NCBI RefSeq assembly: GCF_001638985.1
Contig: NW_017265156.1
Coordinates: 248,001-312,000, forward strand
DNA: 64,000 nt
Direction of reading: 5' to 3'
Origin: Phycomyces blakesleeanus NRRL 1555(-)
Taxonomy: Eukaryota; Mucoromycota; Mucoromycetes; Mucorales; Phycomycetaceae
Part shown: positions 24,101-37,522 of the stretch, piece by piece
Layout of the letters: each line of letters starts with the position of its first letter
How positions within the stretch are numbered: the first letter of the stretch is position 1
Made by a program: the position numbers and the translations under genes
The notes under the pieces: generated by a model
Database searches by the model: none
Seen by the model: only the letters and a program-made list of their open reading frames with translations
Told to the model about the DNA's origin: nothing

Positions 24101-24867
24101 TATCACCCGACCCGTCCAAACTCAGAAATTAAATTTACCGTGTACCAAATAATGCCGCAAAAGACAAAGCTCAAACTTCTTGACGGTTCTCTGAAAACGA
24201 CTATCGAGCCGAGAAAAGAAGCGTACGTCGAGATATCGATAGTATTCGAGCATATAGACAACATCCCCATGGATAACATATCCAATTAATTCCTCTACAA
24301 TTTTATCCACCTAGAATATGTAATATAAAGACAAGAATAATTCAAAGAATAACCCCCCACCACCACCACCACCAAAAACAAGAACAAGAACAATAGGAGG
24401 ATAAGGAATAATATCAGACATCGATATATATTGTTTCTATGGTTATTGTATTTGTTTCGTCTCTTTTGGGTTGCGACACCCCAGGGGTAAAAAAAAAAAG
24501 AGCGAAAGAGAAAATCCCTTTTTCCCCCCCACCCAGTTGAAAAAAAAAAGGAAAAAGAAACCAAGTAATTGGTTCATTTAATAAGAATTTACCTGAAACC
24601 CTTTATCTTTGTCGAGACGACTTTCTGTTTCAAGTGCCCGGAATGTGTTTGTAAATCCTCTAAACTAATCCGATGCGTAGAGTCAAGCGAGTGAGAGAAT
24701 AGATGAGAAATGCTGTTCTCATTACTGAGTATCGAGTTGTTTGCTTGCTAAGAAGAACGACCGTCGTGCGAGACACACACACATATAAAAGAGTGTGTGT
24801 GGTAGGTGGGCTTGCTTACCAAGAGATACTCCTTGACAAGTTCATCCACTTGGACTAACGAATTCAT
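21105..24867 (-). CDS. WDR91: WDR91 homologue, endosomal Rab7/PI3-kinase regulator (14 exons, 747 aa)
   Basis: Exons, 5' to 3': 24867-24820, 24664-24593, 24310-24139, 23917-23825, 23673-23551, 23450-23305, 23202-22966, 22880-22786, 22713-22614, 22562-22468, 22381-22252, 22174-22060, 22003-21888, 21806-21105. The start VDELVKEYLLFRGFTNTFRA, then DKDKGFQVDKIVEEL and SKQWVENYTISLHNFL, are closely like animal WDR91. There that region (LisH/CTLH-like helices) binds partners in early-to-late endosome conversion with WDR81 and Rab7. A coiled coil follows (about residues 175-230), then a WD40 propeller (about 300-747). The last exon contains a long Ser/Pro/Asn-rich loop inside the propeller. Predicted length is close to the roughly 750 aa of the animal protein. 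Intron 12 uses a GC donor (GGCAAGT), the only reading that restores the RIFDVRSMKS blade motif. Confidence 0.9.
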
Positions 24868-26840
24868 AATATGTGGATTTTACAACGTAGTTTTTTTTCT
24901 TCTTCCAACGCCCGCAGGATTTTTTAGGAGTAATAGGAGCCCCTCTCTCTCCCCTCCCTCCTTCCTCCTTCCTTCGCCCGTTCTTTGCTTTTCGCAGTCA
25001 CACGAAAGATGATTTTGGTTTGGTTTAAAGGCAGAATCCGACATCCTTAAGAAGCCTAAAGGAGAAACAAGTTCCATTTTTATACATTTTACATTGAATG
25101 CTTAGAGCTCATAAGACTATATAACATGTACCTTTTATAAAGTTAATAAAATATGTACCTACATCTGAAACCTCATTCCATTTAGACAAAAAAAAAGAAG
25201 TAATATAAAGACACAATTTGATTTCTCATTCTACCAATCGATTTAATATCCAAAATTTTCTACAACAGAAAAGTAGAGCCTTTATAATTATATTGATAAT
25301 CTAAGGTGCTGTTGCATAGTGTGTATTCACACACATACATACATATTTACATCTGGCGTAACTAAGGCTCTACTAGTATTTAGAATGAATTTATCTATAA
25401 TCAAAAGTATTATTGAAATTCAATAAAAAAAACACATATATTGAATTGTTCTTGCATGCAAGTACTTAATTATCCTTGCTTTCTCCTCTTCCTTCTAAAC
25501 CCCTCCCCCCAAGCAATCCGAGTAATAGATTGAAACATACACTTTGTAGCCTTTACAAAAGGATATATTTGAGCGTTTTTTATGTGCTTGATATTGATAT
25601 TGATATTGATATTGTGATGGGCAAACATGGCCGTTTTCAAGGACATGGTGAGTTAGCTCTCAGGAACTTGAAAACTAACAGTTACATACTCTATGACAAC
25701 ATTAACCAAATTTCACAAAAATACGAAAGGAACAAGAGGCCAACACAGTGCGACAATAATTATGTTAGACCTTTAAATTATCGTTGAAAGTAAACAGGCG
25801 GGTATGGGAACTCAAAATTTACTGTAGTGTTAAAATTAAATCAAGAGGCTACAATAATTATAAGGAAAGTTTACAAATTATACCAAGTATATATAAAGAG
25901 CAGGACAATCAACAATAAATAAATAAGTAAATAAAACACACCCACAATGAATGAGATGCGCAAAGGAAGTTTGAGGATAAAGAACTGCTTCCCCAAACTA
26001 AAGGGTTTGAGTTTTTGTCATTCATTTATGTTAGATATATATTGGTAAGAAAACTACAAGAAAATTCTGGCCAAATGGTGAGATGAGTTTTCAGTTCAAA
26101 AACCTCATCATAGAAACAAGGTCAAGAAAGTGTATACTTCTTTTATACATTGTCAGTTGTCGCACTAGCTTCCTCTAAAATATAGTCGGAAGGAGGCCAG
26201 ATAATTGAGGGGGCCTTCCCTTTTTTTCTTTCTTTAAGTAGTACTCGGCTCAAATTTGAAATTTGAATCTTGTTGAGGATGTTTTATAGAATCTTAAGTG
26301 AACTAAGAGTGAATATTGAAACAACAACAACAAAAGGAATTACATGACTTGAAGTCTTTTACAAAACAAAGATATGAAATAATTGTAATTGTAATCGAAC
26401 TTGGATCAAGCTTTACAAGGTATATCCCAAACTGTTCTCAATGGTTTCTAAAGATGTGTACACTCTTGTTTTGCCTTTATTTATTTATTTATTTTGCTTT
26501 TAAAAATCTATAGATTCTCAGTAATACGCATATGGTATTTTCAATTATATATTAGAAAGTATAAAAGCTTCTTGCTTGTCACCAACTGGATGAGTAGCTG
26601 TATGTTTTTTTTTACATGTTGAGTATATGCCATGCTTTTTTTAATAGAATTTTTATTCTCGGAAGATGAAAACTTTTTTGTTTTTGTTTTGTTTTGTTTT
26701 TCGGTGGGAGTGTATAAAACTAAGCGTAGGAAAGGGAGGAGGATTTCAAGAACATGTCATTTTTTTATATCTTCTTCTTCTTCATCATCTTTATCTTCTT
26801 CATCTGTTTTTTTTTCTTTTAGGAGAGAGGATAACATGGT
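24868..26840. other. Spacer between WDR91 and the RRM gene
   Basis: About 2 kb, AT-rich, with a short (ATTGAT)n run near 25591-25616. The first 150 bp hold the WDR91 promoter and leader. Open frames here are short, low-complexity and without family motifs. The last 200 bp (CTTCTT/CATCATC pyrimidine runs) are the 3' untranslated part of the next minus-strand gene. Confidence 0.5.
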
Positions 26841-28506
26841 TTATATGTTAGGAGTACCGGAATTGTATTGGTCGTATAAGTTTTGCTGCTGTTGATTCCA
26901 TTGGGCATGTGTAGCTTGTTGAGCTCCATGTCCATGAGTATTGAGGTTTTCTAGAGAATTAGATCCACCAACTGCAGCGTGTGAGAAAGCATAACCATTG
27001 GTTATCTGCTGAGGAAATCCAGATCCACCACCGTGTCTGGGATGAGCTCTACCAGAGTACTGCTGCTGCTGCTGTTGGTGCTGCTGTCGGTGTTGGTGGA
27101 GATGTTGGTTGTTACCGTTGTTGTTGTAATGTCCTACACCACCACTGCCCATAGCACCCATGGCTCCAGGGTTATTAGCGTGCCAGTTGGCCTGAGCCTG
27201 ATATCCTCCGTTGTTAGAGTTTACTGCTACTCCGTTCCCATTAACAGGGCTAGAAGCAACACCTGCCTGTGCGGGAGCAGCATTGGCATGGCCATATGCT
27301 TGCCATCCAGGTTGAGGGCGATCCTTTCCCCATGAAAGCTATACATATACATGCATATATATATATATATATATATTTAGCAAAGTGATAATAATAAGAA
27401 TAAGAATAGGATATATATATATATTATACATCATTTATTTGCCTTCTTACCTTGGCTTGTCGACCATTAATGCTCATATTCTGCAATTGCACGAGGGCAT
27501 TGGCGGCATTCTCGTGGGTGTTCATCCTAATCAAGTTCAATCCTTCAAAATTAGCCAAAACCACCCACTTTCTCTTTCCTATCCCTCCCTCTATCTCTCC
27601 CTATTCACACTGTTTATATATATATATTACTCCATACTTGACAAAGGCAAATCCACGCTCTGCCTGGAGCTTTACTTCGACTACATAGCCAAATCTCTCG
27701 AAATATTGCATCAAATCAGCCTCTACAATAGATCATCGTAATAACAGAAAAAAATAGTTAGCAAATGGATGGCTTCCACGATATATATGTATATGCTTAC
27801 GAGAGGTAGTAGGAGGCAAATTTCCTACATAAACAGTGGTAACATAAGCAGGTGTCTGCTGTACGACAACTTCATAAGGCAACTGCTGTCCAGGTTGGGG
27901 TGGTGGTGTGGCAGTCTGACCTGTATTCATTTACACATACGTACATACACATACACACAAGCACGCGTGCGCAAAGTAAAATAAAGTAAAAGTAAAATAA
28001 TAATGGATGAGCCATGATGTTAAAGGTATACGGTGTAAAGTAAACCATGTACCTTTTTGTGTGGCCCAGTTGCACCGAATAGCGCGAGCTCCGAGCCATT
28101 CTCCGTTCATTGTTGCAATAGCCTGCTCAGCATCTGTCTTGTCACGGAATGCAACAAAGCCAAATCCTCTTGAGTTACCAGAGACAGCATCCCACATAAC
28201 ATGCGCGTCACTTTGTAGATTACGACCATTAGCTTATCAAAAACTGTACTTTCATATACACCACGCACCACAGCACTGCTTCCGAGTAATGAAGAAAATA
28301 TATATTAAAAAAACACTTACGACATTGTGGTGAAGGCAGAGAATGCTTTAGAGAGCATTTCGTCGTTGATGTCAGGGGACAAGTCACCGACAAACACATG
28401 GAAGTGGCTAGCAGTATCTTCCTTGACTTGAGTTCCTTGGCCTGGCTGAGCCCAGTTTACTTTGATTTCCTAAATCACCAAAAGGCAAACGTATTAGAGG
28501 AGGTCT

Positions 28507-28546
<40 letters not shown>

Positions 28547-29285
28547 TCATTGTTTTCTTTTCTTTTTTGATTTTTAAAGAGTAATCTAAACTTTTATCTC
28601 GCCCCAACTTTACATAATTGAATATCTTGCGTCTGTTCATTTGCAGCAAGGCAGCCTCGGCCACAGTACGGTCAGCAAACTCCACAAAGCCATAGTTGAC
28701 AGCACCCTAGAAAAAGTATTATAAAAAGTATATATATTTAAGTACTTGATAATAATAAAAATAATAACACTAAGGTTAAGACCTTTAACACTTACGTAAG
28801 GACCATGGCGTCTCATCTATCAGATACAAAAGCACACGTACAAATATACACGGAAAAAAAGATAGTCAGAAATAAACAAGCAAAATAATCATTAGTCAAT
28901 GAAAATAAAAAGGTATTGAAAGTAAGACATACTACTTTAAAGAAGAAAGAAAAAAAAACATTTATTACTATTCATACCGTCATAATCTTTACGCTGGTAA
29001 CTGGTCCGATGGTAGAGAATATTTCATTCAACATGCCATCTGTCACTCTGAATATTATTATTTTTAAAAAAAAACAAAAAAAAAAACAAAAAATAAAAAG
29101 GTGAGAAAAAAAAGAGGTCGAATTTGATGTCGATTGGATGATGTCGTGTTGGAAAAAAAACAATCCTGGTGATTGTGTATTTTGACCATCTTTGAGACTT
29201 ACCTTTGATCAAGATTACCGACGTAAATGGTCAATGCAGGGTTGCTAGTGACCACAGCTTCTCCATTAGTAGTAGGTGTCGACAT
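26841..29285 (-). CDS. Three-RRM RNA-binding protein, TIA1/Pub1/Nam8 type (ten exons, 450 aa)
   Basis: Exons, 5' to 3': 29285-29203, 29047-28978, 28826-28806, 28706-28614, 28469-28321, 28210-28053, 27920-27801, 27722-27638, 27526-27451, 27338-26841. RRM1 starts [10 protein letters not shown] and has NYGFVEF; RRM2 starts [12 protein letters not shown] and has [12 protein letters not shown]3 starts [13 protein letters not shown] and has RGFAFVKM. These are the RNP2 and RNP1 signatures in order. The C-terminus is Gln/Asn/Gly/His-rich, the prion-like region typical of stress-granule proteins in the TIA1/Pub1 family. Members bind U-rich RNA and act in splicing, mRNA stability and stress granules. 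Exon 3 is only 21 nt and lies in a loop of RRM1. A (TTTC)n tract sits in intron 4. Confidence 0.92.
28508..28548. repeat. (TTTC)n microsatellite in intron of the RRM gene
   Basis: About ten TTTC units. On the coding (minus) strand this is GAAA-rich. It lies between exons 4 and 5 of the TIA1-type gene. Confidence 0.9.
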
Positions 29286-32200
29286 TAGAGCAAGTAAAGG
29301 TGTTCTCCAATAAAATGTGTCTGTAGACAAGAATATAGAGAAAAAACCAAGTCACTGAAAAAGGGAAAAAAGGCAATCGAAATCGAGATGGAAAAAAAGG
29401 GGGGGTGGGAGAGAGGGAGGGTGAGTCTATAAAGTACTTGTTAAAACTGAGCTTATACCATTATGGTTAAGAATATATGGTAATGAAAAATAAGCGCATG
29501 TATGCCGAGTATATATACGGACACACACACACACACACACATACATACATACACACATATATATATATAGTTACATAGATACATAGATACATAGATACAT
29601 AGATACCCTTACACTTTGTCTTGTTATCAGAATATCCTTATAAGATTTATCTTCCAACTGAGATAACAAAGTAACAAGACCGAAAATAAAACTTGTATGA
29701 TAAAGAGTATGTTCGTGAATGGGCTTCTGTTGAAACATGTCTCTTTTCTCTAAAGCAAAAAATCTTTTAGCGCCTCAAGGAAGATCTAAATCTCGGTTAA
29801 ACCTCATTATTCCCAATACAACATCTTACAGTACTATTGACCTCTTTACTTTCTTAATTTAATTGAGTTGATTTGAGTTGATTTGAGTTGAGTTGAGTTA
29901 AGTTGACCTGTGCAACACTTTCTCCCTTCCTTCTCTTTCTCTATTATTATCTCTGTTACTTAAATAAACGTAAAAAAAATGAATGGGGCTTCTCCTTCTT
30001 CCCTCTTCTTTACCGAATATGTTTCTCTTCAGAATAAAGATAATAAACTCCTATTTCTCGCTTTGTAATAATACTGTTAAAAAGTAGATGTACATTTCAT
30101 TTAATGTCACTGGTTTCTTGGATTCGAACCAATCACTGGTTATATATATCTATATATATATTTAAGAGGTTGATCTTTGTACGCCAAATACATATATATT
30201 TCTTCTCTTGGTCATTTTATTGAATATGTTATTATTTAGCTGTATATGTATGTATGTGTTCTCTTTTCTTTCTTTCTTTCTTTTTTAAAAAAATACACAC
30301 TGTATATTAAATCCAACAACCTGTTTTTTTTTGCATACGCTGTGTAAGGATACAACCATAATATTCTTTAGGTCTTTAAGGAGATTTGATGCTTTGTAAG
30401 GATGCCTTTTTAAAGCTGTGAAACTCCCTGTAGACTTTCATATTTAATACAATACAGGGCATTAAGGATGCCAAAGGAAAGCCGAAAAGAAGAAATAAAG
30501 AAAGAACGAAAGGAATAAAAGGATCTAGTATTCATAACCTCCTTCTTGAACCCTGATAGATGATATATCAGTCTTTAAGGTTTTATATACACGCGCCCAA
30601 AGAATATTGACAAATGTTCTATATACAAGAAATAGTACGAGGTGTAATGCACCTATTGATCTGCTTGAAGAAGAAAAATTGATATTTGATAGTTACACTT
30701 TTTATCGAAGGTGCACAAATACTGAGGACAATAATACATCTGTAAAGTTAACTTCTAAGGCTCTGTGTATCTACACTGGTTACCAGTAGCCTATACTTAT
30801 GGTACATAGTACTTAGTATATTTCTTCTTCTTCTTTATCTCCTCTTCCTCCTTTTTTTTTACGTCGGTTCACTTTGGTTAATAAACGCAGTCAAGATTTC
30901 TTGTGTAGCCATAAGAAGGTACTTTAATATTTAGCTTTGTATTGTATTGTTATAGTGTAATTTATATGTAGATTTAAGAAGCACAGGAAATTAATCAATT
31001 ATAAAGTAACCAGGTACATGGTGCGATTCCGAGGTAATATAATTCTTCATTTAAACTATATTTTATTTTATTTTATTTTCTTTATTTTTGAGATTTGAGT
31101 AAAGTCAAGTTTTCATTCCAATTCTCATATTTTTTTTGAATACCAATTTTACGTCAATAATACAAACTTGCGATCAATGACTGACTAAACTGGATCATAA
31201 AAGGGTTCAATTTAAGCTTTTTACTAACCCCCAAAATACAGTATAAGCTTATATATCACCAGATGGTCTTACTATCATTATTTATTTATTTACTTATATA
31301 AAAACAACAGCTTATTAAACAAAGAAGTCTCATGTCCCATATTATTTTTATTTGCTTTTAATATTTTACTTGGTACAGCTCCCATGCTTATAACCAATGT
31401 GTGACTTGATTTGATACAAGTCATTGTCATGGAGGCACAAAAAGAAATAGAGGAGGGAAGAATAGATGAAGTCGTTGTGAAAAGACTGAATCACAAGAAG
31501 ATTTTTATAGTACACTCTCCGAATTTCTGTGGGGATAATTCCTTTTACGCACACATACAAACGCACCTTCTCAATTGATTAGAGTGAGTGATGAGGTTAC
31601 CTCCTATTTACTCTCGAATATTCGATATTAATATATAATACGATAAAATACAATGCAATGGCTTGGTTTGGCTTTGGTTTGATTCATATATATAAGTATT
31701 CTTATCTGTTAAAGAAGTTTCAAGAACAGAACATTACATGCCTCTTAATGTGCAAGTTAGTATGTATGTAATATTGAGTTGGTTCTAAAAAACAAATTAT
31801 AGTAAATAGTATATACTACATACAACTCCATGATATATGTCAATTAGTCCCTTTTAAATCTACTTAAATTTTGCGTGGATTTTCAATAAAGGAAACTTTT
31901 TTGTATACCAACTTGGCTGTCCACTCTATAATTTTCTCTTTTTCATAACTAGCATTTGACTTGGAAAATCTAGCCATACTATGCAGTAATGTTGACTTGT
32001 GATGAGCAATTAACTATCAAAGAAGTTCAAATCTTCTAATATATGTATGCATGCATGTGTGCATATATGTATATTCTGATGCACTGCAAGCTAAACTTTA
32101 ATAAACTACTATATATTCAGAAATAATGATGATAATATTATTAATAATAATACAAAAAATAAAGCTAAATTTTCCTCTGTGAGCTTCAAAATCGCTAGCG

Positions 32201-32381
32201 TATCCACGATGAGACGTCCCTTTTGTTACAAGATATAAAGATTTCTTTTGAGTTTTTTTTTAAAAAGAATATAAAGATAATATAAAGTATTATACAGAGC
32301 GTCACTACTGGTCAAGAAGTGGAGGAGAGCCACATTCACACACTCATTCAAACATTCAGACATTTACACACATAGTTCAAA
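29286..32381. other. Spacer with microsatellites
   Basis: About 3.1 kb. The promoter of the RRM gene lies at the left. Repeats: (AC)n at 29521-29540, (ACATAGAT)n at 29573-29605 and a GAGTT run at 29870-29900. Elsewhere AT-rich; open frames up to 66 codons lack motifs. A GGATTCGAACC string at 30119-30129 resembles a reversed tRNA T-arm but no tRNA could be folded around it. Confidence 0.55.
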
Positions 32382-34167
32382 TCAAGTATAATGATTAGCT
32401 TTCTCTGCAGTCGGGGAGGGCATTTCCATTGGTGGCCATGGGAAGTCGGACCCAAACTCGGAACCCATAGACTGGGTTGATTCGTATTTGTTCATATCTT
32501 TAAGCTTTGGTTCGTAAGAAGTACGCTTCTTAGTTCCGTACGAAGATATAGAGGAAGCCACTCTGGATGGCATGTCTTCTGCTTCTTGAATAGAGTATAT
32601 ACTGTGGCGGTCGTGGAAGGGATCGTCAGTTGCTCCGAGAGGTGCCGAAAGTGGCCGGTTAAAGGTCTTTGCTGCATACGTATTATTATTGCTTCTACTA
32701 CCATGAGCGGGCGGAGACAACATATCTTTGTCGTTAGGAGTAGGTGACACCATGCGCTTCTTTGGTCTTAGGGGCATTGTTTTGGATCGAGCAAGGCTAG
32801 AGTCATTTGTAGGGTGATCTCTGTCTTTGGTTAGAATGGCTCGGACAGATCCACTTCGTTGAAGGGATGACGCTGGTGAATTGGTCGAATTTTGTGAATT
32901 GGACTCAATACTCTTGATCGTATTCACTCGCATAACCTGGGGTTTCTTGTACACAATCTTGGCAGCCTGAGACATGGTTGCCATTCTTATAGGTATATTC
33001 TGACCAGAATGGACAGAACTGCATCGGCTTTCGTCGTCATCATCTGCATAAGGGTCATCGAAATCCTCATTTTGTACATAAAGTGAATTTCTATCTTGAT
33101 TTGGATGGCCTTGGCGGGAACGATGATCGGTCGGTGTGGGAGATTGGGGTTGAGATTGGGGTTGAGATTGACCTTCGGTCTGCTGATTATGGTCGGTACC
33201 CGGAGTGTCTGTTTCTCCTGCATTTGGTACAATACGCTCATGAACAATTACCAGTCTATCTGCACGAGAGAAGGGAACTGCTCGTGTGTAGGTTGATACA
33301 GTTTCTTGAGAGACTCTAGGCTATTGTATTAAGGTAAAGATATGTATATAAATTAAAAATCGAAACAGTTAGACACAATAAAGTCTATCAAAGAATAGAC
33401 TCAAAAAGAAAGAAAAAAAAATTTAAGAAAAAAGATATCAATATTCTTTACCTTTGGTTCTCTTTCATTTGACTGATCATAACGCGGTAGGTTAGGGCTC
33501 TGGAAAGCAAATCCTAGTCTATTTTGATTCCGTCTGTGGCGAAGGAAAGCAAACCCAATGCCAGCAAAGAGTAATGCACCGCCCACAAGACCACCAACGA
33601 GACCACCAATCAAGGGTCCATTGTTGCTATTACCATTATTACTATTGTTACTAGCTTTATTGCCATTATCGCTTAAGGTAGTGACATTTGCAGCAGTTGG
33701 ACTCTGGCCGAGAACAGCTCGTTGGACACACGTGGGTTGTGGACAGACACCACATTTAATCATGGTCCCGATAATACAAGCCTCGGAAGAAGAACATAAT
33801 GGGTTGCAAAGAGTTGCACAGTTTGAAGGGGTACAGCCAGAAGAAGTGGGTACGATAGTAGTAGTAGTAGTAGGTGTAGAGATTGATGTACTATTAGCTA
33901 CATATATACACATATATAAATATTAAGATAGGAGGGAGGATTTGGAGAGGCTTAGTAAGTTTCAATTCTATCAACCAACAACCAAAAATATAAAATATAA
34001 AATATATATATATATATATAAAATAAAGTAGATTTTATTGATAGATAGATATGTGTTTGTGTTTGTGTGTGTATGTGTGTACCTGGTGGAGCAGCATGTG
34101 TTGATGGTAATGAAACTATTGTAATTAGAGCAGCAAGTATAATAGCAGATTGCCATTGTATTCTCAT
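32382..34167 (-). CDS. OPY2: Opy2-like single-pass membrane protein (three exons, 489 aa)
   Basis: Exons 34167-34083, 33897-33452 and 33320-32382. A signal peptide (residues 1 to about 25, ending THA) is followed by a Thr/Ser stalk and an eight-cysteine module, CTPSNCATLCNPLC and then CIIGTMIKCGVCPQPTC. That resembles the extracellular Opy2 domain (Pfam PF09463). A Gly-rich transmembrane helix (GGLVGGLVGGALLFAGIGFA) and a juxtamembrane RHRRNQNR follow. The long cytosolic tail of about 350 residues is Ser/Pro-rich with several SP sites. In yeast, Opy2 anchors Ste50 at the membrane for HOG and invasive-growth MAPK signalling. The overall layout fits, but the tail shows no motif I can prove binds Ste50, so the function is inferred. 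Confidence 0.72.
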
Positions 34168-34341
34168 TGTGATTTTGTTGGTGTAAATCGAGAGGGAAAA
34201 ATAATAATAATTAAGAGAAATAGTAGTAGAATGACGATGAGATCATTTAGCAAATGAGATGCTTAAACTACATTTGATAATAATAATAATAATAATACTA
34301 ATAATACTAATAATATTAATATTAATAATTAATAAAATAAA

Positions 34342-34376
<35 letters not shown>

Positions 34377-35591
34377 GTATGTATGTATGTATGTATGTAT
34401 GTATATTATTATTATTTTTAAAGCACTAAAAAAATAATATGAGCGACAAAGAAACGCTTCACAGTAATAAAACTGCTGCGAATTAACTGTCGTACATTCG
34501 TCGTACACAGTCCATGGTTAAGGAAGAAAGGTAATCAAAACAGCCAGAGGACACGTTAGATACCCTATTTTTCGTGTTCCTCGACCAACTTCCAACGCAT
34601 GGGTATATATTATATTATATTATATTATATATTTATTTATTTAATAAGAAGCCTTTTGTATTTTGTGAACACAATGTGTACTTGCCTACAAATACATGGA
34701 TATACATTATATATTGATAATAAAAGATACACGCCTTTTTTCTTATTCCAGGTAAGAGAGTATGGAGATAATTTAAGTATATATACACTTTAGGATATTT
34801 TAAGTCTAATGATTTGTTGAGAAACCTCTTTAAAAAGCTTAGTTTAGCTTAGTTTAGCTTAGCTTAAGCTTAAGCTTAATGAGAATAGTAATGTAGGACC
34901 ATTCATAGGCGCACACGCTCATACACATACATACTCTAGAGATACACACATGCTCACTTGCCAACACACTAAATGTGTATATATATATATAGGGTGATTG
35001 GGAAGGGTCTGACCATGTGTTCTACTGGTCTGTGCCTATCTTGTAGAGAAGCCTATTTTTCTTTTATACGATTTTCTTAGCAAGAAAGAAATCATATTAT
35101 ATACATATAAAGTGTGTATTTTTGTGGGTTTATTACTGAGGATAAAAAGACTGGATACACAAGTAATTATAAATGGAAAAATATAAATTGTTAAATGATT
35201 ACAATGGAGAGGAATTCCAAAACAATATGAGCTCAAAAAGCAATCCTTTTGTTTGTTGTTGTTTTTAGTCTGTAAGAATCGAAAATATTGAGGCTTTTTA
35301 GCCAAGAAACCCATTGTCAGTGCTTGGTTGATTTGAGCTATTTAATTTAAATGAATTAGCACATATCAATAATGACACCAACAATGACAGTAATAATGAT
35401 AGTAATAGTAATGATAATAATAGTAGTAGTAGTATATTTTTATATTGTAGATATAATGAAAAAGGACAAAGAACAAAGGGAAAGGAAGACTTGAGATGAA
35501 TTAAAGGGCTTTAATTATACAACAGTAGCAGCAAGAACAATAAAATAAAGATAAAGATAAAAATAAAAAAGAAGATGATTTGGACCTTATA
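34168..35591. other. Spacer with (TAA)n, (TA)n and (TATG)n tracts
   Basis: Repeats at 34277-34333 (TAA/TTA variants), 34343-34373 (TA) and 34375-34405 (ATGT). The rest is AT-rich DNA with no supported gene. It includes the Opy2-like promoter. Confidence 0.55.
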
Positions 35592-37223
35592 TTATTGACA
35601 TATGTCCTCTCTCCGGAGTGAGTTTTGTGCAGAAAATGCGGCTTCTTTTTTCTCCATTTCTTTTGTCTTTTCAACAAACGTACGTTTTGATTCTTGCTTG
35701 GCGGTCTTTGATGAAAACGGAACGACAAACACATGTTTCAAGAACCAGCTGACCTTTCCAATCGGTTTCTTACTAGACTCTACTTCCTGGACAGCTATCA
35801 CTCTGCGGCGGACAGGGGGAGGCGGCGGCGGTGGGGGTTGTGTCGATCGAGCAAAGAAATGGTGATTTTTTGGAGGTTCAGGTTCAGGATGAACAAGCAC
35901 CTTGGGTAACACAGAGAGATCTACATATCAATGAAATCTTGCGATTTAATATATATGTACTTGTGTATTCATGTACCCCAATGTTCGAGTACTCATATAC
36001 TCATATACTAATATATTCATATACTCATGCACGTATATATATATATATATATATATATGAAGTTGTAATTATATATTGATTTCTATTTTTATTTTTATTT
36101 TATTCTTACCTTGTGCAAGTGTTTCAAGAAGTCCTTTGTCAAGCTGATCAAGTATATGGTGTGTACGCAACTGGTCAACATGAGATGCCATAAAAGCCAA
36201 AATTGTGTCCTTGGCAACCTGCAGGATCTCCTTCACACGTTCTCCATGTTGGACAGCGTGTCGGCACATGAGCTGGCGAACGATACCAGTGTAAAAGACA
36301 GCCGTGTTGTTTTCATTCATCTCGTTAGAAAGTGTTTTTGTGAGCAGATAAGACAAAAATTCGGGTGTGTAGGAGATTCCGTCAACACAGGACAACAGAC
36401 TCGGATATTCTGAACAATAAAAGTAAAAATGACTGGCAATTGTGCGGGTGACAATACTGTGAGCAGCCTGGAGAGTCGTGTGAAGAGGCTGACTCCAGCT
36501 AACATTTGGATCGTTTTTCTGAAGTGCCTGGAGGCCTACAAAGCAGCCATAGAGAGACTCGATTGCATTTCCCTTGTTGATTCGTTCCAGGATCTGTTGG
36601 TTGAAATAATCGTGGACCTCGGGTGCGTTCTTGAGTTGATCGGCTAGTTCGGGACTGGTGTAAAATGTCTGGAGGGTTTTGTCGGGGTCATGCGTCATGA
36701 CTTTAATCGCAGCCTGGGCTATTTGAATCATCTGCTGGTCGTCTTCTTGGTATTGGACTTGCGCTCGCGAAATCTCAAGGATCTGAGGTACATTTGTCTG
36801 GCAAGACTCGCAATAACAGTTGAATTGATGTCCAAGAGCCCTTATCCGGTCCGCCACCAAACTACAGAGCAATTGCATTCCAAGGTAATCTGCAGCGGAG
36901 TAGATATCTCCAAGTAGTGGTGGCGTGTTTGCCACCAGCTCGGCAGTGTACATATAATGAAGAATACCATCAAGAGCTGAGACAGTAAATATACCTCTGG
37001 GAAGGAATACAATCGTTGCTCTGGACTCTCTGAATTCACTCTCAAACATAGAGCTAAAGTAAGGTGAATGTTTAGCTAAGACAGCTTTGTGACAAGACCA
37101 CCGAGTCCGTTCTCCGCTCTCTAGTTGTATATCAGTCTTTGCTGCGGTTGATGAACGATGATCTGGCCCCATTGCGACAATCACATTAGGTGGTGCATCT
37201 TCAAAGACAAAACGTTCTGTCAT
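35592..37223 (-). CDS. BTB/POZ-domain protein (two exons, 480 aa)
   Basis: Exons 37223-36110 and 35920-35592, intron 189 bp, phase 1. The BTB fold lies at about residues 40-135: WSCHKAVLAKHSPYFSSMFE is the classical BTB signature, followed by DGILHYMYTAEL and AADYLGMQLL. A helical region (BACK-like, about 140-370) and a Pro-rich stretch with PPPPPPPPVRRR near the C-terminus follow. BTB proteins dimerise and many recruit Cullin-3; no Kelch or MATH partner domain is present, so the partner is unknown. The ATG at 37223 is the first ATG of the frame. A TA-rich intron precedes the last exon. Confidence 0.88.
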
Positions 37224-37522
37224 TTTAGTGAGCAATATGTTTAAAAAAATTTAAGAAAAATGTATATATATAAAAAAAAAAGAAGTTAAGGAGCAGTAAG
37301 AAGAATACGTTTCACACACAACACACGCGATAAAATATACATTTAAAGCATACACGCTTAGAAGAAACCGCGCCACTTTTTGACTCTATTGGTTATACGC
37401 TCTATTTGGCATATTTTGTTTTCTTTTTCTGTTTATTTAATCGTGAATTATTATTTTATTTGATTTTATTTTATACTATTTTATAATATTATATATTTAT
37501 ATATTTATATATTTATATCTTT

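Noticed and set aside
30100..30150. GGATTCGAACC string resembling a tRNA T-arm on the minus strand
   Set aside because: The stem has a mismatch and no acceptor, D-arm or anticodon arm could be folded in the AT-repeat flanks.
33558..33926. 122-codon plus-strand frame with Pro/Leu runs
   Set aside because: Antisense shadow of the Gly/Asn-rich region of the Opy2-like gene.
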